The notes under the pieces are model-generated. The model was not told the origin of the DNA. It did not search any database and worked only from the letters and a program-made list of their open reading frames with translations. Position numbers and translations under genes: made by a program. Shown here piece by piece: positions 26,337-35,905 of a stretch of 64,000 nt of DNA. The stretch comes from Brevundimonas poindexterae (lineage in GTDB: Bacteria > Pseudomonadota > Alphaproteobacteria > Caulobacterales > Caulobacteraceae), in the NCBI RefSeq assembly GCF_020524625.1, contig NZ_JAIVLL010000005.1, forward strand, positions 62,001 through 126,000, in the 5' to 3' direction. Position 1 is the stretch's first letter, and each line of letters starts with the position of its first letter.

Positions 26337-26470
26337 CGTGCCTCCTAGATCTGCGCGAAATCCGTATCATCCCAACGGGCCTCCGAGGGAAGGGCGATCG
26401 GGTAGCTCAGCACAAACACTATTCGGGCCCGACCGACCGGCGTCTCAATGCCTATCGACCCGCTCCAGGT

Positions 26471-27724
26471 TTAAAGCGGCTGTTCTCCCCATTGCCGCTC
26501 GAGCGTCACAGTGGATTGAGAGAGATCGACGTCTTCACCTCGACAAACGGCCTCACGGGTCAGGGTTGTTGCGATGTGGGGCGGAACTTTTTTGTCGCCG
26601 AAGTCACGACCGTCCGGCCCCCAGTTGCCATGTACAGGGATTGTGAGGCGCCAGCCGTCCGGCAGGTCGAATGGCTGCGAACTCAGTAGAGCTCCCGCCG
26701 TCTCGCGACCAATCAGAACCGCGTCCGTCTGCTCGCGCGCGCCCCAGGCAAAGCCTTCCGCGGCGCTGCCGGTCTCGGGCCCGATCAGGATGACAACCGG
26801 CTTGCGATAGCGTCTTTCACCGAGGTCCTCGATCATGAGCATTACCGCGCCATCGCCTTCGGCCACCGCCGCAAAGATGGCCTCCGTCGTATAGGCGCGG
26901 CTGACGCGGAGAATATCTGTCAGATCCTCGGCTTCCACTGGGCCATCCAGCGTTTCCAAAAAGGGACGCGACAGCAAAGCGATCCCGGGGCCGGGGTCGG
27001 TGAAATAGCCGAGCAGACGCAGGGCCGAGGCGTTCCCGCCGCTGTTGTTGCGAATGTCGATGATCAGTCCGTCAGTGGAGCCCAACGTGTCCATTGCCGC
27101 GTCGATCAGTTCAGCGGCGTCGTCGCCAAAGCGTTCGGCGCGCAGATAGCCGATAGAGCGTCCATCCCCCCGCCTGAGCAGGCTCCACGAGATCGTCCGC
27201 TCGCGAGGAGGCCAATAGGCAGACTCGCGAGGCAAGGAGAGTTGCACAACGCTGCCATCGCAGCGCTCGATGTCGAGGCGGGCCAGGTCCTGACGCGGCC
27301 CACGGATCATGGAGGGGTCGATGATCCGGTCACCGATCCGCAGGCCTGCTGCGCGGGCAGCAGAGGCAGGGTCGATGTCGACGATGATAGTTTGGCCGTC
27401 GATGATCTCCCAGCGCGCGGCAAGTCCCATCGTGGGCCGATTGGTGCCGGGCGCCTGAATGAGAACGTGGGAGACCCCTAGTTCGCTCAGCATCGACTGA
27501 ATGAGCCGCTGAAACTCAGCGTCCGAAGTGACGGCGTCGAGTTCGACCCGGCGTCGATCGACGATGGCTGACCAGTCTCGTCCGCCGAAGTGCGGATCGT
27601 AGAAATTCTCACGCACGGTCCGATCAACAGCATCGAACACGCTGCCATAGTTCTGAGCCTGCACGGCGTGGCCACCGGCGAGAGCTGAGACAATGCAGAG
27701 AACAGATATGGCGAGGCGCTTCAT
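26471..27724 (-). CDS. S41-family peptidase, exported
   Basis: The protein has 417 residues from the ATG at 27724, which has AGGAG upstream and a clean signal peptide (MKRLAISV... to VQAQ). It shows an N-terminal helical part, a PDZ-like part (IVDIDPASAARAAGLRIGDRI), and the S41 catalytic region with LIIDIRNNSGGNASAL and the nucleophile Ser in GPETGSAAEG. The Lys of CtpA-type enzymes is not evident, so the tricorn-like S41B type is more likely. It probably acts in the periplasm. The LytTR gene is divergent, 217 bp away. Confidence 0.85.
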   Translation of the reverse strand: MKRLAISVLCIVSALAGGHAVQAQNYGSVFDAVDRTVRENFYDPHFGGRDWSAIVDRRRVELDAVTSDAEFQRLIQSMLSELGVSHVLIQAPGTNRPTMGLAARWEIIDGQTIIVDIDPASAARAAGLRIGDRIIDPSMIRGPRQDLARLDIERCDGSVVQLSLPRESAYWPPRERTISWSLLRRGDGRSIGYLRAERFGDDAAELIDAAMDTLGSTDGLIIDIRNNSGGNASALRLLGYFTDPGPGIALLSRPFLETLDGPVEAEDLTDILRVSRAYTTEAIFAAVAEGDGAVMLMIEDLGERRYRKPVVILIGPETGSAAEGFAWGAREQTDAVLIGRETAGALLSSQPFDLPDGWRLTIPVHGNWGPDGRDFGDKKVPPHIATTLTREAVCRGEDVDLSQSTVTLERQWGEQPL

Positions 27725-27941
27725 ACGGGCTCCTGATCGAGGGGTCACAGCTCGGCACCACGCTAGGACTGCGGACAGGCTGGACCAGTGAATTCGCTGT
27801 AACGGGCAGACGGGGAGGGTGGACAGGGATCCGATATGTCGATCCGCGGCGGCGCTTTACCAGTCCATTTTCGCCGATGGGCGAACGGGTACGCGACCCG
27901 GCGATCTGTTCCATCCAAGAACGGCACCGCTATAAGAGGCC

Positions 27942-28691
27942 ATGGCATCGCCGCCCCCCTTCACCGCCTTGGATCGACCGCGGATCTGGCTCGCCGAGTT
28001 GGCGACCTGCGCGGGGATAGGGGTCGTCTTGGGCTTTATCGGGCCCTTTGGCACCTTCTCCAACGACATCCTGCCGGTGCGGATCGTATATTGGACGATG
28101 GTCCTTCTGATCAGCGGTGTCGTATTCGGCCTCGCGCTACGCTGGGCTTGGCCCAGGGCATCTCGCGCTGGTTTGCGGCCGTGGGTCTGGGCTCCGGCGC
28201 TGGTCATGATCGTAACCTTGGTTCCGGCTGCAGCCAGCCGCGTCATTGCCGTCGGCCTTTGGCCTGGAGTGGATAGCTCCGTCGGACTACTCGAATGGTA
28301 TGGCCAAGCGCTGCTGGTCGGGGGTGTCTATGTGCTCGGCTATGTCCTGTTGCGAACGCGCGAGGGACCGTCGGATAGCCCTTCTGGCGACGCGCCCGAG
28401 CCTAACGAGCACCTTAACCGCGACGTGCTCTGTCTTCAGATGGAAGATCATTATGTGCGCATCCACACTGTCCAAGGCTCAGCGCTGGCGCTCATGTCCC
28501 TGTCTCAAGCGATCAAGCGTCTGGATGGCATCGAGGGACTGCAGACGCATCGCTCCTGGTGGGTGGCAAGGAGCGCTGTGATTGGCGTGGTCGAGGACGG
28601 TCGGAACCTCCGGCTGAGCCTTGTTGGCGGCCTCACTGCGCCCGTGTCGAGGGCGCGAGTGTCGCAACTGCGCGCGGCTGGCTGGATCTGA
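27942..28691 (+). CDS. Membrane-anchored LytTR transcription regulator
   Basis: The 249-residue protein has four predicted transmembrane segments (residues about 17-140), then a LytTR DNA-binding domain (residues about 155-249) with LCLQMEDHYVRIHT and HRSWWVARSAV. Such proteins bind direct repeats from the membrane without a separate kinase. The likely targets are neighbours such as the S41 peptidase gene. A second LytTR membrane regulator lies 1.2 kb away. Confidence 0.85.
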   Translation: MASPPPFTALDRPRIWLAELATCAGIGVVLGFIGPFGTFSNDILPVRIVYWTMVLLISGVVFGLALRWAWPRASRAGLRPWVWAPALVMIVTLVPAAASRVIAVGLWPGVDSSVGLLEWYGQALLVGGVYVLGYVLLRTREGPSDSPSGDAPEPNEHLNRDVLCLQMEDHYVRIHTVQGSALALMSLSQAIKRLDGIEGLQTHRSWWVARSAVIGVVEDGRNLRLSLVGGLTAPVSRARVSQLRAAGWI

Positions 28692-28756
28692 CGTCGCAGA
28701 TCGGATCAGTTCGCGCTTAATCAGTGAGCATTTCGGTGCCAATCGACCCCTTCCTG

Positions 28757-29458
28757 TCAGTTGTTCGGTAGGCGATCGAAGCGTTCATCAGCCACCAATC
28801 GCCAGCAGTCTTCAAATGGGCGGAACACCAGCTTGCCGTCGGGGAGACTCACCATCTGAAGGGGATGGCCGTCAGGAAGCAGCGCATCGCCCAGATCATC
28901 CCCGCCCTCAGTTTGTCCATCGTAGCGCACACGGGTCCAGCTGACGGCGAAGACCCCTCCCTGACTCTCGTCGAACTCGAGCAGAAGATACTCGTCCTCG
29001 CCTGCCTCGGTGACAGAGGCGGCAGGCCTCCAATAGACGTCCTCAACGCGGATCGGGAAACTGCGGAAGGCGTCCCTCGGCGTCTCGGTCCGCTCAGGCG
29101 GACGACCGTCCGTCCAGTAGCGTGTCACCACGACGGTTGGTGCCGTGAAGACTTGCCTGACGGTGTCAGCTCGCACGAAAAAATCGAAGAAGGCTTTGAA
29201 ATCTCCATCTCGGCAGGCGGAGGTTGCGCGATCAAGGACCAGCGAGTCCCCGCTGAAGCTGACTGGGTCCGAAACGGCTGTCCGTTCCTGCCTCGCGCCC
29301 TTGGAGATTGACTCGCGCGAAGCCTCTTCGGTCTCGGTCGTCAAAACTCTCGCGTTGCCCGCTGAGACGTCAGGTTCCGTGCAGCCAACGGCCAGAACCG
29401 CGCAAACCGCGACTAGGGCGGCAGCGGGCAAGGGGGGAGGGTCGATAGAACTGATCAT
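28757..29458 (-). CDS. Hypothetical lipoprotein
   Basis: The protein has 233 residues from the ATG at 29458, which overlaps the stop of the upstream gene (ATGA). A lipoprotein signal ends in the lipobox AVGC. The rest is soluble, with an FKAFFDFFVRAD helix and a beta-rich C-terminal part ending in FRPFEDCWRLVADERFDRL. No family was recognised. It is coupled to a two-helix membrane protein. Confidence 0.75.
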   Translation of the reverse strand: MISSIDPPPLPAAALVAVCAVLAVGCTEPDVSAGNARVLTTETEEASRESISKGARQERTAVSDPVSFSGDSLVLDRATSACRDGDFKAFFDFFVRADTVRQVFTAPTVVVTRYWTDGRPPERTETPRDAFRSFPIRVEDVYWRPAASVTEAGEDEYLLLEFDESQGGVFAVSWTRVRYDGQTEGGDDLGDALLPDGHPLQMVSLPDGKLVFRPFEDCWRLVADERFDRLPNN

Positions 29459-29832
29459 AGGGAACCTTCTCCAAGTGAACGAGGTCGCCGTGAGCGAGCC
29501 AGAGCACGCAGCATCAGGATCGAGAGCACTCCGGCGGCGACGGCCCAATACAGACCAGAGGCGATTAGAACCGACGACCACGAGCGGCAGGCAGTTACAC
29601 GGAGGGTCGCTGTGCCGTTGGCTTCCTTGCCTTTGGGCATGACATACGGGTCTACGGTTCCCGGCACGCAGTCGGCCAACCGAAAGTCTACCGATCCTTC
29701 TGGCGTGGTGTTCAGCATGGGCAAAGGCACGCCAACTGCCGATGACGGCCAACCGCGCAGATCGGTCGTGGCCAGCAGACTGGAGACCATGAGGGTAAAG
29801 CCCGCCGCCGCGACGAGCAGAGGTCGCGTCAT
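29455..29832 (-). CDS. Small membrane protein with two transmembrane segments
   Basis: The protein has 125 residues from the ATG at 29832 (MTRPLLVAAAG). Hydrophobic segments near residues 5-22 and 88-108 flank a periplasmic loop with two cysteines (DCVPG and TACRSW). It is coupled through ATGA to the lipoprotein gene downstream. The function is unknown. Confidence 0.65.
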   Translation of the reverse strand: MTRPLLVAAAGFTLMVSSLLATTDLRGWPSSAVGVPLPMLNTTPEGSVDFRLADCVPGTVDPYVMPKGKEANGTATLRVTACRSWSSVLIASGLYWAVAAGVLSILMLRALARSRRPRSLGEGSL

Positions 29833-29894
29833 TCCCGCCCACGCCGAGCCACGCCGTTGGCAGTGCGAGGCCTCACGCATGTCCGGTCTACGGG

Positions 29895-31337
29895 TCAGCC
29901 GTCCTCGCAACTGACTACCGCACTCTGCGTGGCCGGCAGCAGGGCCGATCTTATTTCCGCAATCCTGGACCGACTAACCCGCACGGGGCCGCATTCACGC
30001 ATCATCAATCGCCAGTTTCCGCCTTCGCGATTCAGGCCCTCGGCGTGCTGAAGATTGGCGATAGCGGACCGATGAACTCTCATAAAGGTGGAGGGCAGTT
30101 CAGCCTCAAGATGGTCCAGTCGCCCCGAATGAAGCAGGCGACGGCCGTCAAGTAAGACCACCTCCACGTAATCATCCGCACCCCGGATGACGACAATGTC
30201 CGGGACCGCTACGATCGTCACGCGCCGCCCCGCTGTCACCGCCAGACGATCCGGGGGGGAGGCGGCTCTGGCGAAGGCCTGCTCACGAGACAGGTCGTCT
30301 CGCGCGACGCGGGTGACCTGCAACATCAGCATTGGCACCAGCAGGGACGCGATCAACAGCAGATGAAAGAGCTCCGCGAAAAAGGCCAGCGAAACGACGG
30401 CGAGAATGAGCGCGGAGCCGAGGTAGAGCCAAACACCGGCCGATAGTTGCCGCCGCGGTCCTAGTGCCCAGGCTGCGATTGCGACGACCATGGCCACCCC
30501 CAGGGTTCCCAGGATCTTGAGATCAAAACTCGTGAAACCAGCCACCAACGCTGCAGTGATCGCTGCGCCCCACATCAGTCGGTGCCGGATCGGGGGTCTC
30601 AGCCCGAGGGTGCAATAGATGACCAGGAGGACGCTGAACGTCGCCGTGAGCAACCAGAGCCCGACGAGCCGCCACAAGTGAAACGGATAGGCGTAGTGGA
30701 CCAGAAACGGCAGGACCTCCAGCGCGGCGAGCATGGCCGAGGAAGCGGCCATCCCCGTCAGTAAAAGGCTCGACCGCGTTCTCCTCAGACGGTGAATCAC
30801 ACCGAACCCGAAGGTCGATGCCAGCAGGATCCCGAACAGAGACAGATTGACGGCGATCTGACTTCTCATCAGGGCGTCCCGAGCCGGCACGATCTTGATG
30901 GCGCTCATGGGCTGAGCAAGGCGGGCTCCACCGTGGAAGGAAGAAAGCCTGACGGTGATCTCGGTGCCTTCGCGGCCCGCGGCTTGTCGCGGCAGTCGAT
31001 ACTCAACTTCGTAGCGACCGGGTATCTCGGACCTGGCGCTGTCTCCGGGGCGACCGTTGGCGCCCAGAAACACGCCGCCCAACCACGCTTCGGACGATGC
31101 CGTCCCAGCTATACGGAGTGCATCACCCTGATCGATTGAAGACGCTGGAACGCGCGCCGTGACCCAGATCTCGCGCCCTTGAGGATCAATCCGTCCCTTC
31201 ATTGATTGGCAGTTGTAGAGCTCCGGACCCGATGGGCCTAAACGTCCCTCGCAGACTTTCCAGTCATACGTCTGTGCGACGGCCGGTGCCGACAGCAGCC
31301 CAAGCACCAGAAGGACAATGAGGATGGAGAGTCTCAT
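29895..31337 (-). CDS. LytTR regulator with exported sensor domain and seven-helix membrane part
   Basis: The 480-residue protein begins with a signal peptide, then a beta-rich extracytoplasmic domain (about 22-150), a block of about seven hydrophobic helices (about 155-340) like the 7TMR-DISM receptors, and a C-terminal LytTR DNA-binding domain (RGADDYVEVVLLDGRRLLHS, MRVHRSAIAN). It therefore looks like a one-component sensor linking an outside signal directly to DNA. The lipoprotein and small membrane genes follow on the same strand. Confidence 0.82.
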   Translation of the reverse strand: MRLSILIVLLVLGLLSAPAVAQTYDWKVCEGRLGPSGPELYNCQSMKGRIDPQGREIWVTARVPASSIDQGDALRIAGTASSEAWLGGVFLGANGRPGDSARSEIPGRYEVEYRLPRQAAGREGTEITVRLSSFHGGARLAQPMSAIKIVPARDALMRSQIAVNLSLFGILLASTFGFGVIHRLRRTRSSLLLTGMAASSAMLAALEVLPFLVHYAYPFHLWRLVGLWLLTATFSVLLVIYCTLGLRPPIRHRLMWGAAITAALVAGFTSFDLKILGTLGVAMVVAIAAWALGPRRQLSAGVWLYLGSALILAVVSLAFFAELFHLLLIASLLVPMLMLQVTRVARDDLSREQAFARAASPPDRLAVTAGRRVTIVAVPDIVVIRGADDYVEVVLLDGRRLLHSGRLDHLEAELPSTFMRVHRSAIANLQHAEGLNREGGNWRLMMRECGPVRVSRSRIAEIRSALLPATQSAVVSCEDG

Positions 31338-31467
31338 CTCACCAAGCTAGCGTGCCGATGAGTTGGGCGCGACGCCGTTCGCCGAGCCGGGATGCCATTG
31401 GCCGAATGGCATGCGATCATCGCTCGCCAGACCGCTCTGATAGCGATGTCTCACCTCCTGAGCGGGG

Positions 31468-32238
31468 GTGGTGCTCTCCCTTCGGTTCGGCTTCTGGAAC
31501 ATTATCATCGTGCTTGGTGCTTATCTCGCTCTCCTGTCGGGTCTCATTGGCGGAAGCGATCCGCAGACAGTCCCGGATGGCTCCCGCCTTATCGTCGGCG
31601 ATACCTGTTACGCCATCGAGCTGAATGGCGAGGTCATGGGTGCTACCCGTCAGATCGTGCGGGCGGTTGAACATGAGGGACGGCCCGCTTGGCGCATCGA
31701 GATCCACCAGCGTCTGCCGGCCATGCAATTCGAGGTGCGAGACATATTCGTCGTCGATCGCCAGGACCTCAGCGCGATCCGCTACGAGAGCGACCGCGCG
31801 GCCAGCGCCCGAGCGCCCGCCCAGAGCATACGCATCTCTTACGGCCCAGACCGGCTCGAGGGCTCGAAAGTGGAGGGCGATGTGCTTACGCCGATCGAGG
31901 CGCAGCTCGGTGATCCCGTACTCGACGGAAACCTCTGGGGCCTCACATTCAGCGGGCTCGAACTCTACGACGGCGCGCATCATTCCCTGTCGTTCTGGCA
32001 CTACGACAAGGGCTTTGGCCAGTTCTCTGTCGCAGTCGTTGGCGACCGTGCGATCGAGACCCCCGACGGCCCGGTCGACGCCTGGGTTCTGGCGGCCGGC
32101 GACGGGAGCGGCCGGACGACGACCTACCTGATCGCCAAAGATGACCACGCCGAGCTCGGCTATTCCGCCGGCCCTTTCAGGCAGACGCTCGGGGGTGATT
32201 GCACCGGGTTTCCCGCTCTCGAGGGAGGACAATCGTGA
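31468..32238 (+). CDS. Hypothetical exported or membrane-anchored protein, first of a coupled trio
   Basis: The protein has about 256 residues from a GTG (31468, or the next GTG at 31471). One N-terminal hydrophobic segment (about 7-26) is followed by a beta-rich domain with repeated short strands, as in DUF3108-like periplasmic proteins. That family link is weak. Its stop overlaps the next GTG start as GTGA. Confidence 0.65.
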   Translation: MVLSLRFGFWNIIIVLGAYLALLSGLIGGSDPQTVPDGSRLIVGDTCYAIELNGEVMGATRQIVRAVEHEGRPAWRIEIHQRLPAMQFEVRDIFVVDRQDLSAIRYESDRAASARAPAQSIRISYGPDRLEGSKVEGDVLTPIEAQLGDPVLDGNLWGLTFSGLELYDGAHHSLSFWHYDKGFGQFSVAVVGDRAIETPDGPVDAWVLAAGDGSGRTTTYLIAKDDHAELGYSAGPFRQTLGGDCTGFPALEGGQS

Positions 32239-32978
32239 GCTCTGAACGTCTGGCTTCTGGCGCGGCGGCCGCGAAACGGTCACGGCAGGTCTCCTTCGCC
32301 CAAGGGCTCCAGCTGGCTTTGGGGCTCGTCGCCGCCGTGATGCTCTGGCCGTCAGGTCCCGCTCATGCACAGGGCACGTTTCAATGTTCCGGCGGACCGA
32401 ACGAACAGCAGGTGGGCGTGACCATGCAGGGGCCCGTCACAGTGCCCCTCTGCGTGAGCCGTCCCGCGCCACGATCAGCATCGGCGGAGGGAGGCTCGGA
32501 GAGCGGTGCAGGCGGCTTCGACCCCTTGGGAGGGGTCTACCTCGAAGGTCGGCTCCCAGAGCCGCCTCGCGGCTGGCGGCCAACCTATGGCGGCTTTATG
32601 AGTTTCGTCGTCTCCCAGGATGAGAACGGCGACAATCCGGTCCACGACATGGTGCTGACGGTGGGCCACGCAACGCCCCAGGAAGCCGCCGCGACGGCCA
32701 CGGCACTGTGCATGGAGCGCGCGCTCTTTCCCGAGCCGAGCGCTTCGTGTCACCCCCAGATCATCGATCATCCCTATTTCGTGGTCTATCAGCGGGACAC
32801 GGAGGACGGTCGCTACCAGATGTCCCAGTTCGCCGGTGACCCGCGACGCTGGACCGACCATTTCGTGCGCCGCGACTCGGGCCGCGTCGAAACGTGCCCG
32901 GAGTACGACGCCCCAACCTATCCGCGGCCCTGCTTCAGGTTGGTCGTGTTCGACCGGAACGGGATCTGGCCCCGGTGA
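32235..32978 (+). CDS. Hypothetical exported protein, second of the trio
   Basis: The protein has 247 residues from the GTG at 32235, overlapping the previous stop. An N-terminal hydrophobic stretch ending AHAQG looks like a signal peptide after a longer charged start. The mature part has six cysteines that may form disulfides, and a conserved-looking stretch GWRPTYGGFMSFVV. No family was recognised. It is coupled to the protease gene downstream through GTGA. Confidence 0.65.
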   Translation: MSSERLASGAAAAKRSRQVSFAQGLQLALGLVAAVMLWPSGPAHAQGTFQCSGGPNEQQVGVTMQGPVTVPLCVSRPAPRSASAEGGSESGAGGFDPLGGVYLEGRLPEPPRGWRPTYGGFMSFVVSQDENGDNPVHDMVLTVGHATPQEAAATATALCMERALFPEPSASCHPQIIDHPYFVVYQRDTEDGRYQMSQFAGDPRRWTDHFVRRDSGRVETCPEYDAPTYPRPCFRLVVFDRNGIWPR

Positions 32979-34195
32979 CCGAAGGCGTTGAAGAGTGCAC
33001 GGTATCCAGCCGGCGCGCATTCATTCTAGGGTCTCTGGGCGCTCTCGCGCTTGGTCCAGCGCTCGCCCGGCCGGTCCTGAAGCGAACTTACGCATTTGCC
33101 GACGGGACCGGGGGCACGCTCAGCCACCCCTTCGAGTTCTGGCGAAGGAGCCAGATTTTTCTGACGGGATCCTTCAACGGTCACCCCGTCGAAATGCTGC
33201 TCGACAGCGGGGCGGAGCATAGCATCGTCGACAGCTCGCTCGCGGCAGAAGTCGGCTTGAGCGTGGACGGGGCGCTGAACGTTGAAGGACTGAGTGGAAC
33301 GGCCGCCGGGCACGGCATGTCATTCCGCATTACGGTGATCGATCTCGACGGCTTGGTCCTGACCACCAACTGGATCGCCATACTGGACCTCTCACCCTTC
33401 GCCGGGCCGATGGGGAGACCCGTGCGCATGATCCTGGGGCGTGACCTGTTCGACCAGCTCATGGTGGACCTCGACTTCGACCACCAACAGATCACCTTTC
33501 ACGATCCGCGCCGGGTGCCGTCGCCGTCAGACATGCGAGGTCTTCGGATCAGTCGATCAGACAGCCTTCCCAACATCCCGCTCCGTGTCGACGGCAGCCG
33601 GCAGGTCCTCGCTGGGTTCGACCTCGGGTCTGACGACGCCTTGTCGCTCTCCGCCGACTTCGTTTCCGGTCACCGTAGTCTGCGTCGCCGTCAGACGGCG
33701 ACAGCGCAGTTCTTGGGTGTCGAAGGCTGGTCGACCACCCGCATGCTCACTGTCGGAGACGTGAACCTGGCTGGCGCGACGTTCCAGGACGTCCCCGCCG
33801 ATGTGCCGCACAGCTGGATTAGAAGACGGCCGAACGAGCCGCAGGCCAATCTGGGCATAGAGCTCATTCGGCAGTTTCGCGTCACAACCGATTTCACCAG
33901 GGGCAGGCTCTGGCTTCGTCGACGCTCTGTGACGGAACCCTTCTGGCGCGACCAAACCGGGTTCATGACAGCATCGCGGGGCGACCATCGGGAGGTCGTA
34001 ATGGTCGTCCCCGGCGGACCGGCGGAACGGGCGGGCCTGAAGCTCGGCGATCGCATAGTCGCCATCGACGGCAGACCCGCGGGGCCAGATTTTACGTCCC
34101 CGGAACCCGTCACGAATGTTCCGGAAGGCACGCTGCTCCGCCTGACGCTTGAGGGTGGCGCCGAGCGGGTCATTGTCCAGGTCTTTTACTATTGA
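32975..34195 (+). CDS. Retropepsin-like aspartic protease with a C-terminal PDZ domain
   Basis: The protein has 406 residues from the GTG at 32975, overlapping the previous stop. The N-terminus has a twin-arginine signal (SSRRAFILGSLGALALG). The catalytic signature MLLDSGAEHSIVD (Asp77) opens a single retropepsin-type domain, a second pepsin-like repeat with GFDLGSDDALSL follows, and the C-terminus is a PDZ domain (VVPGGPAERAGLKLGDRIVAIDG). It is probably exported folded to the periplasm. The two secreted proteins encoded before it may be substrates or partners. Confidence 0.8.
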   Translation: MTEGVEECTVSSRRAFILGSLGALALGPALARPVLKRTYAFADGTGGTLSHPFEFWRRSQIFLTGSFNGHPVEMLLDSGAEHSIVDSSLAAEVGLSVDGALNVEGLSGTAAGHGMSFRITVIDLDGLVLTTNWIAILDLSPFAGPMGRPVRMILGRDLFDQLMVDLDFDHQQITFHDPRRVPSPSDMRGLRISRSDSLPNIPLRVDGSRQVLAGFDLGSDDALSLSADFVSGHRSLRRRQTATAQFLGVEGWSTTRMLTVGDVNLAGATFQDVPADVPHSWIRRRPNEPQANLGIELIRQFRVTTDFTRGRLWLRRRSVTEPFWRDQTGFMTASRGDHREVVMVVPGGPAERAGLKLGDRIVAIDGRPAGPDFTSPEPVTNVPEGTLLRLTLEGGAERVIVQVFYY

Positions 34196-34292
34196 GCTGA
34201 ACGGCGATCCGCCCTCGATGCCGGTGTCGAGGGAAGAAGCCTCGCGCAACGATGACTTTTGCCTCCATCCCAAAGCCCGATAAGAGCCCACC

Positions 34293-34955
34293 ATGACAAC
34301 GAACGGCGATGCGCAATTCTGGGACAGGAGCTCCCGCAAATACGCTCGAGAACCCATCGCCGATATGGCGGGCTATGAGCGCAGTATGAGACGCACTCTG
34401 GAACTCCTCAGACCATCGAACCGAGTGCTCGAACTGGGATGCGGGACCGGCAGCTCCGCCCTCCTGCTCGCAAACAGCGTGCAGAGCTACCTGGCGACCG
34501 ACATCTCACCGGGGATGATCGAAATCGCGCGTGAGAAGCTGGCAACGTCTCCCGTAGGGTCGTTGAGCTTCCGCGTTTCGTCGGCCGAAGATGCGTCGCT
34601 TGATGCCAGCCAGTATGATGCGGTTCTCGGTTTCAACTACCTGCATCTGGTGAGGGACCTGCCGGGCACTCTGAGCCGCGTGCACCACCTCCTCAAGCCG
34701 GGCGGCCTTTTCATGTCAAAGACGCCGTGCCTCGGCGATGTGACCCCCCTACTTGGCAAGGTGCTGTTGCCGGCCATGCGGGCGATCGGCAAGGCGCCAC
34801 ACGTCAATGTGCTGAAGCAAGTCAACTTGGTCGAAGGACTTGAGTCCGCAATGTTCGACGTCCTTCTGGTAGAGGACCACTCGACACGAGGGAAAATGAA
34901 GCGGCCATACATCGTGGCCCTGAAGCCAGATCACACCCTAAGTCGGGCCGCCTGA
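34293..34955 (+). CDS. Class I SAM-dependent methyltransferase
   Basis: The 220-residue protein has SAM motif I VLELGCGTGSSALLL near residue 48, then a post-motif Asp in YLATDISPGM and a motif IV region YDAVLGFNYLHLV. It resembles small-molecule methyltransferases of the UbiE/Coq5 type. The substrate cannot be inferred from the neighbours. Confidence 0.88.
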   Translation: MTTNGDAQFWDRSSRKYAREPIADMAGYERSMRRTLELLRPSNRVLELGCGTGSSALLLANSVQSYLATDISPGMIEIAREKLATSPVGSLSFRVSSAEDASLDASQYDAVLGFNYLHLVRDLPGTLSRVHHLLKPGGLFMSKTPCLGDVTPLLGKVLLPAMRAIGKAPHVNVLKQVNLVEGLESAMFDVLLVEDHSTRGKMKRPYIVALKPDHTLSRAA

Positions 34956-35102
34956 CCGACATAGACGGTCTGCCACGCAACGCGATCTGAAGGCGGCATC
35001 GCACGGACTAGTTCGCTGAGATCCGCGTAGGCGGCCGCTCCACTCGAAACACCACGACGCCGTCGAGCACCTCGGACCATGCTGCGGTCAGGGGAGGGGC
35101 CC

Positions 35103-35486
35103 ATGATCGAACATATTGCGTCGGCGACCCAGGAGTGGCTCGCCGTAGCCTGGGCGTGGAGCGGATGGACGCGTGTGTCCGAACTGGCGACCGTCGTCAC
35201 GGCCGCTGCGACCGCCTCGATTGCCGCATGGCTCTATTGGGAGCGGTGGTCCCAGATCAGAAAAATCGAGGCCTATCTGAAACGGGTAGGCAGCAAACGT
35301 GGGCCGGACGATCAGGGACTGCGCAGTGCCGAGAACATCTCGCGCAAGCTCGGGATACCGGTAGAGGATGTCCAGCGCCTTGCGCATGCGAGCCGAAACG
35401 TCGTCAGCCGGATCAGGCCAAATGGGCCCGAGCAGGACCACACCCTTCTCTGGGGGCACAAGCGCTTCGTGAAGGGCAAGAAGTAG
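35103..35486 (+). CDS. Hypothetical protein with one membrane helix
   Basis: The protein has 127 residues from the ATG at 35103, with a strong Shine-Dalgarno (GGGGAGGGG) just before. One hydrophobic segment lies near residues 30-48. The cytoplasmic part ends with a likely short helix-turn-helix-like stretch (AENISRKLGIPVEDVQRLAHAS). The function is unknown. Confidence 0.6.
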   Translation: MIEHIASATQEWLAVAWAWSGWTRVSELATVVTAAATASIAAWLYWERWSQIRKIEAYLKRVGSKRGPDDQGLRSAENISRKLGIPVEDVQRLAHASRNVVSRIRPNGPEQDHTLLWGHKRFVKGKK

Positions 35487-35590
35487 CCGTACGGCCTCGC
35501 CAGATTCCGGCGCCTCGGCTCGGTCCTGGACTCCGGTGCGATGCGCTCAATACCTGCCGTCTGGATGTGACGGGGAAGCCGCCCCCTTCC

Positions 35591-35896
35591 TCAGTGGCGG
35601 CCTTTGACGGGCGCCGGGGCGCTCATGACGATGTCTTCCTCCGATCGATCAGGACGGCACACGAACGTGGCCCGGCCCCAGCAGTGCAGACGCCGGCATG
35701 GCACTGTCCGACTCCACAGCATGAAGCTGCCCCCTTTCGCCCGCTCAATGCGAGCAAGGTCCACCGTCATCTTGAGATCGCATCGGTCACACCAGGCATA
35801 GACCTGCCAACCGGCGCGACGGAGGTCGGCCAAGGTCGGGCAGGCCGACCGCCAGTTCTCGACAGTCCAGAAACGATATCTGGGATTTCCGCCCAC
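35591..35896 (-). CDS. Small zinc-ribbon-like hypothetical protein
   Basis: The protein has 101 residues from a GTG start. Cysteines in WCDRC and later in CRRLHC suggest a small metal-binding ribbon around the motif MTVDLARI. It starts 9 bp after the stop of the upstream small gene on the same strand. The pattern looks protein-like, but no family name is certain. Confidence 0.5.
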   Translation of the reverse strand: MGGNPRYRFWTVENWRSACPTLADLRRAGWQVYAWCDRCDLKMTVDLARIERAKGGSFMLWSRTVPCRRLHCWGRATFVCRPDRSEEDIVMSAPAPVKGRH

Positions 35897-35905
35897 GCCC
35901 TCGGC

